64,000 nt of DNA from CAZRIZ01 sp050950465 (GCA_050950465.1 JBMNHQ010000001.1:310001-374000), one strand, 5' to 3'; positions 7,842 to 17,220 are shown, counted from the first letter of the stretch. Notes: generated by a model from the sequence alone, not told the origin. Numbers and translations: made by a program.

Positions 7842-10800
7842 TTAGGGCCTCGCTACCAAGGTATAAACTACTTTGTTCGTATAATCACCAGCTGGTTTTG
7901 TTGGATCGACCTTCATACCGTAAAACACATGAGTAGTGATTTCAGAGGTTGGAGTGGTTGACAGAGTACTGATGATGTCTGGCGTAGTGACTGCTGGCAC
8001 TGCCGCCCAAGAATAAGCACTGTTATGTATATTAGTTTCAACTTGGGTCGGGTCGATGCCATTGTGACCCATGCCGAAGCCACCAATGCCATCAACCCGA
8101 TAGCCCCAAGTTCCAATTGATAGACCAGATAGGGGACTGGTCAAAGTGCCGTTTGTCGGAATAATTGCATTAGCCCCTAATTGCAAATTTTGGCTGTTGC
8201 TAATCATTGATAATTTCAAATCATAACCGTTTGAGCTGTTAGTATTAACTCTGATTTCTTGCCTACTCGAGCTCATTCGTCCATCTGGTAGGGGGTCAAC
8301 TGCTAAATCGACTTGGTCGATGTCAGTTGTCAAGCCTAGGTAACTAGCTAGTTCAGTTACAATCGAACTAGCTTTGCCAGTTCCGACTGAGTTGATGGCA
8401 CTGACGCGGAAGGCGTAATAAGCATCGCCAGTTGCGTCTAGTCCAGTCACCAAAATAGACGAGTTGGTTGAAGGAGAGTGGATGACTTCGGTCCAAGCGT
8501 CTGAGCAAACTCCTAGCTCATCGGACGGACAGTATTCAATTTTATAATCACTGATGTTGTCATAACCATCGCCACCTAGAGCAGAGGAGTTGGGTATGAC
8601 ATCATCCCAATCGAGCAAGATCCGACCAGTGTTACCACCAGTAAAATCTGGTGTGGCGGTCAGGTTTTGTGGCGCACTTGGCGTGGTGTAATAAGTATAG
8701 CCATTGGCTAGAGTGGCGGCTTCGCCGCTTGGGTTGATCACCACCACGTCGGTTGGTCCAGCGGTCACGCCAACTGGTACCACCACTTCTAGTTCGTTAT
8801 ACGAGTTCCAAGTTGTATCGTTAGTTACTTGATTGCCAAAAGCTACTACCAGATCGCCAGTGGCCACACCGCCAGCTGGCACATCACCAGGTAGAACACT
8901 AACTGGCACGATGGAATCTTCAAGCTCGCCGTTTCCTAATTGACCAACAGCATTACGCCCCCAACAGTAAGCGTGATGGTCTGATGCCACCGTACAATTG
9001 TGGTTATTGCCAACCCCAATTTGCTTGACAGCTAGACCATTTAGCACGCCATCGGTCCAAACCGCTACTGGCACATTTGACTGATTGATGGTAGCGTCGT
9101 TGTTACCTAATTGGCCAGAGGCATTTACTCCCCAACAATAAACCTGATCATCCGACGCCAAGGCGCAAGTATGCCCATCGCCAACGCCGATTTGTTGAAT
9201 GGTTAGGCCATTTAACACACCATCAGTCCGAACCGCTATTGGCACCCGTGAGCCGGTATTGTTACCTCTACCTAGTCGACCGCCAGTACCAGTTCCCCAA
9301 CAATAAGCCTGACCGCTAGCAATTGCACAGGTGTGGGTGGCCGTTAGGGCCATTTGTTCGACAACCTTACCATTTAAAGCATTGCTAGTGTCGACTGCTA
9401 CTGGGAACGATGAGTGATTGATTGTGCCATCACCCAATTGACCAGCATTGTTTCTGCCCCAACAATAAGCCAGACCGTTGGAATCAACTACACAAGAGTT
9501 GTAGCCACCAACTGCTACGAACTTGATGGCTTTGTCGGCTAGGGCACCACTTCGGCTAACTGCTACCGGAACAGTTGAAGAATTTGTGCTGCCGTTGCCT
9601 AAACTGCCCCAGGCGTTATACCCCCAACAATAAACTTGTTTGTCTGAGGTGACTGCACAGGTGTGGCCGACACCAGCTGCTATTTGCTTGACGGTTTTGC
9701 CCGATAGAACCCCATCGGTTTTGACCGCTACCGGGATGCTTGAATTTGTTGCATTGCCATTACCTAGTTGGCCATTGGAGTTATACCCCCAGCAATAAGC
9801 TTGATTATCTGAGGCGATGACGCAGGTGTGATTATTGCTGGCTGCTATTTGCTTGATGGTTTTGCCAGCCAGCACACCACCAGTCCACACCGCCACAGGA
9901 GTTAGTGAGTTTTCGGTGCCGTTGTTGCCGAGCTGTCCGACGTCATTCTTTCCCCAACAGTAAGCTTGGCCGTCGGAAGCGATGGCACAGCTGTGACTAA
10001 TACCGCCAGCGATAGTGTGAGTTAAGATTTCAGCCTGGCCGCTAAAACCAGTACCGGTTATGGTAGCGGTGTTGCCACCAGTTAAAACTCCGCGAATGGG
10101 AGAAACGGTAGTGGCAGTTAGTGGTGCCGAGTAGGTGTAGCTCTGATTCAGGGTGGTGGTATCGCCATCGGGATTGGTAACGGTAATATCAACCGTGCCT
10201 GGATTGGCTCCAGTTGGCACTACTACTGCCAGTTCGGTTGAAGACTTCCAGTCGATATTGGTCGATGGATTGTCGCCAAATTTAACTTGGATATTTTGGC
10301 TGGCTTCTCCGGGTGCGACCTCCATAGGGAAATATGAGGTGCTGGCTGTGCCATTACCCAGTTGGCTGAAAGCATTGTATCCCCAACAATAAGCCCAGTC
10401 GTCAATTGTGACTGCGCAAGTATGAGTGCCTCCGGCGCTAATTTGTTTAATGTCTTTGTCAGCCAACACACGACTGGTATCAACCGCCACTGGAATCGAT
10501 GAGTTGTTGGCGGTGCCGTCACCCAACCGACCACGATCGTTTCGTCCCCAGCAGTAGGCTTTGTCGTCCGAAGCGATTACGCAGGCACTGGAACTATAAA
10601 TATTGGAGCTAGTAGCGACGATTTGTTTGATAGTCAGGCCATTTAAGACACCGTTAGTATCAACTGCGACTGGTATTGGTGAATCGTCTAAGCCGTCGTT
10701 ACCTAATTGGCCATATTCATTTCGTCCCCAGCAATAGGCTTGGCTTTCTAGTGTCACATTGTCGGTGGCTACGGCACAGGTAAAATAGCGACCAGCCGCA

Positions 10801-11765
10801 ATTTGCCAGACTGCTTTATTGTTTAACTCACCGCTGGTGTCAACTACTGCTGGTAACAGCGAGCGGTTTGGTTGGTCGTTATTACCTAGTTGCCCATATC
10901 CATTACCTCCCCAACAATAAGCCCCGCCATCCGAGGTTACTACGCAGGTGTGCTCCATGCCAGCTGAAATTTGCGAGACGATTTTGTTGTGCAGTTCACC
11001 GCTGGTATCGACTTTTGTCGGCTCGTGCGTAGTGCTGGTGTAGCCGTTTCCTAATTGACCAATAACATTGCGCCCCCAACAATAAGCTTGATCGTCAGAA
11101 GCAATCACGCAGGTGTGATAACCGCCAGCCGAAATTTGCTTGACAGTTAGGCCGTTTAGCACACCACTGGTATCAACTGCTACTGGCACGGTCGATTGAG
11201 TGCCGATATTGCTGCCCAGTTGACCATTGGTGTTGTACCCCCAACAATAAGCCTGATCGTCCGAAGCGATCGCACAGGTGTGATAAATACCAGTCGAGAT
11301 TTGCTTGACGGTTAGACCGTTTAGCACACCACTAGTGTCAACTGCTACTGGCACGGCAGTTTGGTTGGTGTCGCCAGTACCAAGTTGGCCGTATTGATTC
11401 CTTCCCCAACAGTAGGCTCGACCATCGGAAGCGGTGGCACAAGTGTGATTGTCGCCACCTGAGATGGTTTCTAGGTGAACACTGGTGTACTCCACGAAGT
11501 CGTCGCCAGTAATAGTGACAGTATTGCCACCGGCCAGAACGCCGTGATTAGGTGAGACAGACGAGATGGTAGGAGCTAGAGCGTTGGTTTGGTTGGTGTT
11601 GATTAAGCGGATGAGACCGACACCTCCGCTAGTAATGATTAGCGATACCACCAACAGGGTGGTTAATCGCAAAGATAATTTCTTTTGAACCAAAAACCCT
11701 ACTCGAAATTGGCTCCACCAATTCGCGAGTAGGACCGAGAATTTAGGTTTTGTAGTTTTTGGCAT
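7842..11765 (-). CDS. Giant exported protein: two RCC1 propellers in split IPT domains
   Basis: 1307 residues from the ATG at 11765; an upstream in-frame TTG at 11840 is possible. A hydrophobic anchor or signal (about residues 32-50) follows a basic N-terminus. There are 14 RCC1-type repeats (HTCAxASDxxAYCWGxNxxGQLG) in two groups of seven, at about 10330-11470 and 8890-10010; each repeat carries a Cys pair that could form a disulfide. Each seven-blade group interrupts an IPT/TIG domain: the first halves (VSPNHGVLAGGNTVTITG and VSPIRGVLTGGNTATITG) lie before the propeller and the second halves after it. A fibronectin-III-like domain (about 8380-8680) and the C-terminal WGYR domain shared with 7127-7738 follow. 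Likely a surface adhesin or host-contact protein (inference). Confidence 0.85.
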   Translation of the reverse strand: MPKTTKPKFSVLLANWWSQFRVGFLVQKKLSLRLTTLLVVSLIITSGGVGLIRLINTNQTNALAPTISSVSPNHGVLAGGNTVTITGDDFVEYTSVHLETISGGDNHTCATASDGRAYCWGRNQYGQLGTGDTNQTAVPVAVDTSGVLNGLTVKQISTGIYHTCAIASDDQAYCWGYNTNGQLGSNIGTQSTVPVAVDTSGVLNGLTVKQISAGGYHTCVIASDDQAYCWGRNVIGQLGNGYTSTTHEPTKVDTSGELHNKIVSQISAGMEHTCVVTSDGGAYCWGGNGYGQLGNNDQPNRSLLPAVVDTSGELNNKAVWQIAAGRYFTCAVATDNVTLESQAYCWGRNEYGQLGNDGLDDSPIPVAVDTNGVLNGLTIKQIVATSSNIYSSSACVIASDDKAYCWGRNDRGRLGDGTANNSSIPVAVDTSRVLADKDIKQISAGGTHTCAVTIDDWAYCWGYNAFSQLGNGTASTSYFPMEVAPGEASQNIQVKFGDNPSTNIDWKSSTELAVVVPTGANPGTVDITVTNPDGDTTTLNQSYTYSAPLTATTVSPIRGVLTGGNTATITGTGFSGQAEILTHTIAGGISHSCAIASDGQAYCWGKNDVGQLGNNGTENSLTPVAVWTGGVLAGKTIKQIAASNNHTCVIASDNQAYCWGYNSNGQLGNGNATNSSIPVAVKTDGVLSGKTVKQIAAGVGHTCAVTSDKQVYCWGYNAWGSLGNGSTNSSTVPVAVSRSGALADKAIKFVAVGGYNSCVVDSNGLAYCWGRNNAGQLGDGTINHSSFPVAVDTSNALNGKVVEQMALTATHTCAIASGQAYCWGTGTGGRLGRGNNTGSRVPIAVRTDGVLNGLTIQQIGVGDGHTCALASDDQVYCWGVNASGQLGNNDATINQSNVPVAVWTDGVLNGLAVKQIGVGNNHNCTVASDHHAYCWGRNAVGQLGNGELEDSIVPVSVLPGDVPAGGVATGDLVVAFGNQVTNDTTWNSYNELEVVVPVGVTAGPTDVVVINPSGEAATLANGYTYYTTPSAPQNLTATPDFTGGNTGRILLDWDDVIPNSSALGGDGYDNISDYKIEYCPSDELGVCSDAWTEVIHSPSTNSSILVTGLDATGDAYYAFRVSAINSVGTGKASSIVTELASYLGLTTDIDQVDLAVDPLPDGRMSSSRQEIRVNTNSSNGYDLKLSMISNSQNLQLGANAIIPTNGTLTSPLSGLSIGTWGYRVDGIGGFGMGHNGIDPTQVETNIHNSAYSWAAVPAVTTPDIISTLSTTPTSEITTHVFYGMKVDPTKPAGDYTNKVVYTLVARP

Positions 11766-11801
11766 GTTTGTGTTTGTGTGTTTATGTTTGTGTCTAGAGA
11801 T

Positions 11802-11837
11802 AAAAATAGTCCGAATCGTGCTTTTTACACCTCGGAC
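11802..11837 (-). terminator. Possible leader attenuator of the giant surface gene
   Basis: On the minus strand, GTCCGA and TCGGAC flank a 17-base loop and are followed by TATTTTT. It lies between the promoter at 11884-11912 and the ATG at 11765, so it would sit in the untranslated leader. This is one reason to prefer the ATG over the TTG at 11840. Confidence 0.4.
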
Positions 11838-11883
11838 CAACTCTCTTTTCTACCAGTGACTCCATTCACAAGTAGATATCTCT

Positions 11884-11912
11884 ATTGTAGCAAACTTTTG
11901 ACAATTTGTCAA
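11884..11912 (-). promoter_or_regulatory. Promoter of the giant surface gene, with palindrome on the -35
   Basis: On the minus strand: TTGACA, 17 bases, TACAAT. The -35 is embedded in a 15-base perfect palindrome TTGACAATTTGTCAA (11898-11912), which could be an operator. The leader to the ATG at 11765 would be about 110 nt. Confidence 0.7.
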
Positions 11913-11963
11913 GATGCTGTGTTCCGTCTGAAAAGCAGAACAGAACCTGAAAGCCCCGTATAT

Positions 11964-12034
11964 TATAATAGGTACACAAGTGAAAAGGGGTTGCTTCTTT
12001 TTTCAGGTGTGCGACATATCACACGTAGTATAAT
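11964..12034 (+). promoter_or_regulatory. Hairpin-promoter element, copy B1
   Basis: TATAAT at 11964-11969, an outer stem GTACAC/GTGTGC (one G-T pair), an inner stem GAAAAG/CTTTTTTC around TTGC, a GTG..ATAT..CAC stretch and a second TATAAT at 12029-12034. The second TATAAT is shared with copy B2, so B1 and B2 are tandem units. Its inner stem is the least perfect of the five copies. Confidence 0.55.
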
Positions 12035-12106
12035 ATGAACACCTGAGAGAAAAGCGAAACCTGTTTCAGCTTTTCTGAAGGTGAGAAATATTACACGTAG
12101 TATAAT
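12029..12106 (+). promoter_or_regulatory. Hairpin-promoter element, copy B2 (upstream of polA)
   Basis: TATAAT (12029-12034), outer stem CACC/GGTG, internal loop TGAGA/TGAA, inner stem AGAAAAGC/GCTTTTCT extended by GAAAC/GTTTC, dyad GTGAGAAATATTACAC, and TATAAT (12101-12106). The last box ends nine bases before the polA ATG with no Shine-Dalgarno, so a leaderless polA mRNA is possible from it. Confidence 0.65.
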
Positions 12107-12115
12107 ATATAGTAT

Positions 12116-14719
12116 ATGCGAAAGATTGCGATTATCGATGGCAAGAGCGTATTCTACCGTGGTTATTACGCCATGGGGCATTTAAGTCTGCCTGATGGTA
12201 CGCCAACAGGTGGGGTGTATGGTTTTATTTCGATTCTATTAGCGGTGGTGGAGCAGTTACGTCCTGATAATGTCTACGTAGCTTGGGATATAAAAGGGAC
12301 CAGTATGTCCAAGCGTAGCAAAATTTACCCAGAGTACAAAGCTGGTAGAAAAAAACCGCCCGAAGATTTTTATGCGCAAATTCCTATTTTGCAAAACATC
12401 TTAAAAGAGTTTGGAATACCATTTATTGAAACTGACAATTATGAGGCTGATGATATAATTGCTACATTAGCTAAACAAATTGCCGAGCGTCCAGATTGTG
12501 AGGCTTATTTGATTAGTTCCGATTTAGACATGTTACAACTCTTGGCGCCAAATGTCGAAATGTGGGCACTTAAAACTGGACTGACCAAGGTAGAAGAATA
12601 TACGCCAGCGACGTTTGAGGCCAAATATGGCCTAAAAGTCGAACAATTTTTGGACTTAAAATCACTGCAGGGCGACTCGAGTGATAATATTCCGGGCGTG
12701 GCAGGAGTTGGGCCCAAGACAGCAACTGATTTGTTGCAAGAATATGGTACGCTTGAACAAATTTATGAAAATCTGGATGAAATTATGACTAATAAGCCAG
12801 CGGTGGGGCGCAAACTTGAGGCTGGCAAAGAAATGGCGTTTTTGAGCAAAAAACTAACGCAACTTTATTATGATGCGCCTGTTAAGTTAGATTTATTGCA
12901 GGGCGAGCTAGCTAAAGCCGATGTTAAAGATATTATGGCGGCTCTCGATAAATTGGCTTTTCGGTCGCTTAAGACTCGATTTAAGAAGTTGTTTGCGGTG
13001 CCGCCAGCTGAATTAAAAACAGACAATGAACAGCTGGGCTTGTTTGGTAACGAAGCGGTTTCGACAGCGGCTGAGAGCCCGACTATTTTAGCCGAAATTG
13101 TGAAGGATGATGGTATAGATAAGTTAAATAAAGCGATTCAGGAACAAAAAATCATTATAGAGATTATATCAGATATGATATACATACGGATGGTTGACCA
13201 AGATAAAACTTGGGCGATAGTGGGCGAACTCTTTTCTAAAGTCGATTTAAGAAATACTAGTCAAATCATTAGTTACGATAGTAAAAAGATGTTACAGCTA
13301 ATCGATAAAATTCAGCCAATTAATCGACTGACTGACTTACCGTTTGGTATTGAACAAATTTATGATTTGAACCAAGCGGAATTCTTACTCGATCCGCTAA
13401 CGCCGCGACAAATGTTAGACGAGGTGGGGGAACCTGACCTGCCACGACTGGTGGCGATGTATCAGCACCAGCAAGCTAGGCTTGCTGATTTGCCGCGAGT
13501 GGCTAAAGTCGCTTGCGAAATCGATTTCCCACTAATACCAGTGTTGTTCCTGATGGAAAAACGCGGAGTCAAAATCGACAAAGCTGAGTTTGCTCGTTTA
13601 TCAGATGAGCTAGGTGTGAAACTGACTAACCTAGAGCAGAAAATCCATAAATTGGCAGGCGTTAGTTTTAATGTCAATTCACCAGCACAGTTATCAAGCG
13701 TACTGTTTAATTCCCTTGGTTTGTCGACGAAAGGTATTAAAAAGACCAAGACTGGTTTTTCGACTGGTAAAAGCGAACTTGATAAGCTGGAGGGGCAGCA
13801 CCCAATAATTAGCCTAATTAAAGAGTATCGTGAAGTTAGCAAAATCAAGAGCACCTATGTGGATGCTCTGCCAAGCCAAACCGATGAAAATGATATTTTA
13901 CACACTACCTTTAGTCAGGATGTGACGGCAACTGGTCGCCTATCTTCTATGAATCCAAATTTGCAAAATATTCCCGTGAAGACTGAACTAGGCCAAGCAG
14001 TGCGTCGTGGCTTTGTGGCTCGTGAAGGTCGAGTCTTTGTTAGTATCGATTATGCTCAAGATGAGTTGCGTGTAGCGGCGGCGCTATCGGGCGACAAGGG
14101 TATGATTGAAATATTTAACACCGATCGTGATATTCATACTGAAATGGCGGCGCAAATTTATAATGTGCCAGCTAGTGAGGTTAGCCCAGAACAGCGACGA
14201 GTTGCAAAGATCGTTAACTTTAGTGTTCTGTATGGTGCTGGACCACGTAATTTACAACAAACTACAGGGCTGCCTTATGCTGAGGCTAAGTCACTGATTG
14301 ACCGCTACTTTGCTTTACGTCACAAGTTGCGTGAGTTTATGGACAAGACTCTAAAGCAGGCAGAGGAACTAGGTTACGTTGAAACTTATTTTGGTCGTCG
14401 TCGGCCGACACCAGATATTAAATCAACCAACTTTCAAGTGCGCGAAGCGGCTAAGAGGGCCAGTGCCAACATGCCGATTCAAGGTACAGCGGCTGATTTG
14501 ATGAAAATTGCGATGGTACGTTTAGAGCAACGCTTATTAGAGGTGCCTAGTGCTGAGCAGATTTTACAAATTCACGACTCGATTTTAGTCGAAGTCGATA
14601 AAGGTTATGAGAAACAAGTTCAAAAGGTTGCAACCGAAGTCATGACGACAGTTTGCCCCGATTTGCCGGTGAAATTTGCGGTTGATGTACAAATTGGCGC
14701 TAATTGGCGAGGGTTGTGA
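12116..14719 (+). CDS. polA: DNA polymerase I
   Basis: Gap-filling and primer-removing polymerase, 867 residues. The N-terminal 5' nuclease domain (about 1-290) has EADDIIATLA and GDSSDNIPGVAGVGPKTA. The middle domain (about 320-480) corresponds to the 3'-5' exonuclease but shows no DEDD residues, so it is probably inactive for proofreading. The polymerase domain has ATGRLSSMNPNLQNIP, motif A DYAQDELR (family usual DYSQIELR), motif B RRVAKIVNFSVLYG, and motif C QIHDSILVEV, where Ser replaces the usual Glu after HD. The start ATG follows a TATAAT by nine bases. Two tandem hairpin-promoter elements lie upstream. Confidence 0.95.
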   Translation: MRKIAIIDGKSVFYRGYYAMGHLSLPDGTPTGGVYGFISILLAVVEQLRPDNVYVAWDIKGTSMSKRSKIYPEYKAGRKKPPEDFYAQIPILQNILKEFGIPFIETDNYEADDIIATLAKQIAERPDCEAYLISSDLDMLQLLAPNVEMWALKTGLTKVEEYTPATFEAKYGLKVEQFLDLKSLQGDSSDNIPGVAGVGPKTATDLLQEYGTLEQIYENLDEIMTNKPAVGRKLEAGKEMAFLSKKLTQLYYDAPVKLDLLQGELAKADVKDIMAALDKLAFRSLKTRFKKLFAVPPAELKTDNEQLGLFGNEAVSTAAESPTILAEIVKDDGIDKLNKAIQEQKIIIEIISDMIYIRMVDQDKTWAIVGELFSKVDLRNTSQIISYDSKKMLQLIDKIQPINRLTDLPFGIEQIYDLNQAEFLLDPLTPRQMLDEVGEPDLPRLVAMYQHQQARLADLPRVAKVACEIDFPLIPVLFLMEKRGVKIDKAEFARLSDELGVKLTNLEQKIHKLAGVSFNVNSPAQLSSVLFNSLGLSTKGIKKTKTGFSTGKSELDKLEGQHPIISLIKEYREVSKIKSTYVDALPSQTDENDILHTTFSQDVTATGRLSSMNPNLQNIPVKTELGQAVRRGFVAREGRVFVSIDYAQDELRVAAALSGDKGMIEIFNTDRDIHTEMAAQIYNVPASEVSPEQRRVAKIVNFSVLYGAGPRNLQQTTGLPYAEAKSLIDRYFALRHKLREFMDKTLKQAEELGYVETYFGRRRPTPDIKSTNFQVREAAKRASANMPIQGTAADLMKIAMVRLEQRLLEVPSAEQILQIHDSILVEVDKGYEKQVQKVATEVMTTVCPDLPVKFAVDVQIGANWRGL

Positions 14720-14754
14720 TTGACTTTATAGGGAGATAATTTTATTATTAGACT

Positions 14755-15372
14755 ATGAACAAGAGTAAGGTTTCTAGGATATTTCCTATAATTCTAATTA
14801 TTTTAATAGTAACGTTTGCTATTTTTGTACTAGTGGCAGTTGGTAAAAAGATTTTTAAGAGTGATGGTAAAACATCTGATAAGCAGGCAGCTGTTAGTCA
14901 AGCTTCGCCTCGTGATGAGCTATTAACTACGACGACTGATCGAGCCGTACGAGCTACTGTCCGAGGACAAATTGTGGCGGATGAGGATTTTCGTAGTTAT
15001 CAAATAACAATTACACCAAGTGAACGTCGGATGGTAGTTTTCAAGAGTTATCTGAGTGAGCAAGTTGAATCCATTAGTTTAGATAACAATGTGCCGGCCT
15101 ACACAGAATTTGTCTATGCGTTAAGTAAAGCTGGCCTAGGACGTAGTAAGCCATTTCCTGCCGAGCTAGATAATGTAAGTGGGATTTGTGCTTCAGGTAC
15201 GTTATTTGAATTTGATATTTTAAGAGATGGCGAGTCAGTTTATCACGTTTGGACATCGGACTGTGGTGGCTCTAAAGGCTCACTAGGTGTTAGTGCCTCA
15301 AATTTACGCGATTTGTTCCTAAAGCAGATTCCTGACAATAAAAAACTTTTATCAACTTATAATAAGCGTTAA
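14755..15372 (+). CDS. Membrane-anchored protein, unknown
   Basis: 205 residues. A short basic N-terminus and one transmembrane segment (about 9-30, very Ile/Leu-rich) anchor an extracytoplasmic domain of about 170 residues. There are two Cys (GICASG and SDCGGSKG), which could pair in an oxidising environment. No enzyme motif is recognised. It lies between polA (36 bases upstream) and mutM (2 bases downstream), so it is probably co-transcribed with mutM-holA. Function unknown. Confidence 0.75.
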   Translation: MNKSKVSRIFPIILIILIVTFAIFVLVAVGKKIFKSDGKTSDKQAAVSQASPRDELLTTTTDRAVRATVRGQIVADEDFRSYQITITPSERRMVVFKSYLSEQVESISLDNNVPAYTEFVYALSKAGLGRSKPFPAELDNVSGICASGTLFEFDILRDGESVYHVWTSDCGGSKGSLGVSASNLRDLFLKQIPDNKKLLSTYNKR

Positions 15373-15374
15373 TC

Positions 15375-16253
15375 ATGCCAGAGCTACCTGAGGTCGAAAC
15401 GATTCGACGAGGATTGGGTAAAATTCTGCCTGCCAAAATCGTTGAGTCGGCGTATCAGATTGAGTCGCCGAAGAGTTTTCCTAATCCTGATTCAGAAGTT
15501 CGTAAGTTTCTGATTGGATCAGAGATAGTAGCTGTTCGTCGTCGCGCTAAAGTTTTGATGATTGATCTTAGTAGTAAATACTCACTAGTAATTCATTTGA
15601 AGATGACAGGGCAGTTGATTTATATAGGTGAAGAGCGTTGGGGTGGTGGTCATCCAACTGACAGTCTCGTAGGCGAGCTGCCTGATCGCTCGACTCGTGT
15701 GGTAATTAAGTTCACTGATGGTTCGGTGCTGTATTTTAATGATCAGCGAAAATTTGGTTGGGTGCGCTTAATGCCGACGATTCTAATTCCTGATCTCGAT
15801 TTTATGAAGAAAGTCGGGCCCGAACCGCTTGAGGATGAATTTACGGCTACTGACTTTATTAAGCGAATTCGTCGTCGGCAAAACACCACTATTAAAGCGG
15901 CGATTTTGGATCAAACTATCTTAGCTGGTGTAGGCAATATTTATGCCGATGAGAGTTTATGGGGTGCTAAAATTCATCCCGCTACTAGAGTGCGCGATGT
16001 TAGTGATACTGAACTTAAGGCGTTGCTACGAGAGATTAAATATGTTATGCAGCTCGCAATTGACAATGGTGGTTCGACTTATAGTAACTACGTTAATGCG
16101 GCGGGTGAGAAAGGCAATTATTTGGCGGATTTTGCTCGGGTATTTCGGCGCGAAGGTCAAATTTGTCTAAAATGCGGTACAGAAATCAAAAAGATTCGAG
16201 TGGCGGGTCGAGGGACACATTTTTGTCCTAAATGCCAGCTGGAGATTAAGTAG
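15375..16253 (+). CDS. mutM: Formamidopyrimidine-DNA glycosylase
   Basis: Base-excision repair enzyme that removes 8-oxoguanine and formamidopyrimidines and cleaves the abasic site. The 292-residue protein starts PELPEVETIRRGL, in which the N-terminal Pro (after Met removal) is the nucleophile and Glu3 is catalytic. The H2TH region contains LDQTILAGVGNIYADESL, and an intact C-terminal zinc finger reads CLKCG...RGTHFCPKCQ. It lies two bases after the membrane-protein gene and is immediately followed by holA. Confidence 0.95.
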   Translation: MPELPEVETIRRGLGKILPAKIVESAYQIESPKSFPNPDSEVRKFLIGSEIVAVRRRAKVLMIDLSSKYSLVIHLKMTGQLIYIGEERWGGGHPTDSLVGELPDRSTRVVIKFTDGSVLYFNDQRKFGWVRLMPTILIPDLDFMKKVGPEPLEDEFTATDFIKRIRRRQNTTIKAAILDQTILAGVGNIYADESLWGAKIHPATRVRDVSDTELKALLREIKYVMQLAIDNGGSTYSNYVNAAGEKGNYLADFARVFRREGQICLKCGTEIKKIRVAGRGTHFCPKCQLEIK

Positions 16254-17195
16254 ATGCTGATAATTTTAAGCGGCAATCATACTTTTTTACGTCAACAGGC
16301 ATTAGTAGAGTTAAAACAGCAGATTAAAGTAGAGCCTCAAACTATTCAAATTGATGGCTTATCGCCAGCTCAATTGACAGATTTACTGTCAGCACAATCA
16401 TTGTTTGAGCCCCGTCGCTTTATATTATTGTATGGTTTGTCAGAGAATGTGGAGGTTTGGCAGCGACTGATGGAGTCAGCTGAAATGGTGGCCGAAGATG
16501 ATAGTTTAGTTTTGGTTTTAATAGAAGATAAACTAGATAGTCGGACTAAATTTGTCAAAACTGCTAAACAGCAGGGCTGGTTGCAAGAATTTGTCATTGA
16601 TACTGATCGTTATGGTAATGTTAAAGATTATTCAGGTCAAAAATCAATTCAATTTATATTAGAACAAGCCAAGAAGTTAGAAATTAAGTTTGATCGGAGT
16701 CTAGCACAATGTCTCTATCAGCAGGTTGGTCCCGATCCTTGGGGATTATATTCGGCTTTAGAACGGTTACAAATAATCGGTGATGTTTCGCGTACAGCAA
16801 TCAATAAATATATTCCAGCCAACCCAATGGTAAATGTTTTCAACGTTTTGGGTAAGGCTTTTTCTGGTCAGCGTCAGGCAACTGAACAGGCGATTGACAA
16901 TCTAGAGAGTATTGATGCTGAGCCACGCATGTTCTTTGGTCTTCTATCAAGCCAGATGTTTAATATCTTAGCAATTGCTTCGGCACCAGCTGGAGCTAAC
17001 CTAGCGGCTGATTTAGGTATTAATCCTTACGTAATTGATCAACTAGCACCTATAGCACGTCGATGTTCATTGGCGGATTTAAAGCAGATCGCTGGTTGGT
17101 TTATCGAAACTGATATGAAACTAAAGTCAGGCAGTTATGATGCTTGGTTAGAAATTAAAGTTTTACTTAATCGAATTATCGAACTGATCGCATAA
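16254..17195 (+). CDS. holA: DNA polymerase III delta subunit
   Basis: Clamp-loader delta subunit that opens the sliding clamp. The 313-residue protein has the usual low-conservation HolA layout: an N-terminal AAA+-like domain without a Walker A (LIILSGNHTFLRQQALVELK), a central lid and a C-terminal helical collar (LGINPYVIDQLAPIARRCSLADL), which is the most diagnostic part. The start ATG directly follows the mutM stop. The convergent neighbour is rpsT; holA next to rpsT is a common bacterial arrangement and supports the call. Confidence 0.88.
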   Translation: MLIILSGNHTFLRQQALVELKQQIKVEPQTIQIDGLSPAQLTDLLSAQSLFEPRRFILLYGLSENVEVWQRLMESAEMVAEDDSLVLVLIEDKLDSRTKFVKTAKQQGWLQEFVIDTDRYGNVKDYSGQKSIQFILEQAKKLEIKFDRSLAQCLYQQVGPDPWGLYSALERLQIIGDVSRTAINKYIPANPMVNVFNVLGKAFSGQRQATEQAIDNLESIDAEPRMFFGLLSSQMFNILAIASAPAGANLAADLGINPYVIDQLAPIARRCSLADLKQIAGWFIETDMKLKSGSYDAWLEIKVLLNRIIELIA

Positions 17196-17220
17196 AAACT
17201 ACTACTAGTTAGTGGTAGTT
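17191..17220 (-). terminator. rpsT terminator
   Basis: AACTACTAC, a 6-base loop, GTGGTAGTT (one G-T pair); on the minus strand a T-run follows. It also lies just after holA on the plus strand, without a T-run there. Confidence 0.65.

Noticed and set aside
7512..7961. Plus-strand ORF of 149 codons over the end of the two exported-protein genes
   Set aside because: It is antisense to two well-supported minus-strand genes with signal peptide and shared domain. Composition is that of a shadow frame.
14700..14722. Alternative genetic code with TGA as Gly or Trp
   Set aside because: polA and other genes end cleanly at TGA, and TGG is used for Trp in conserved positions. The standard bacterial code fits.
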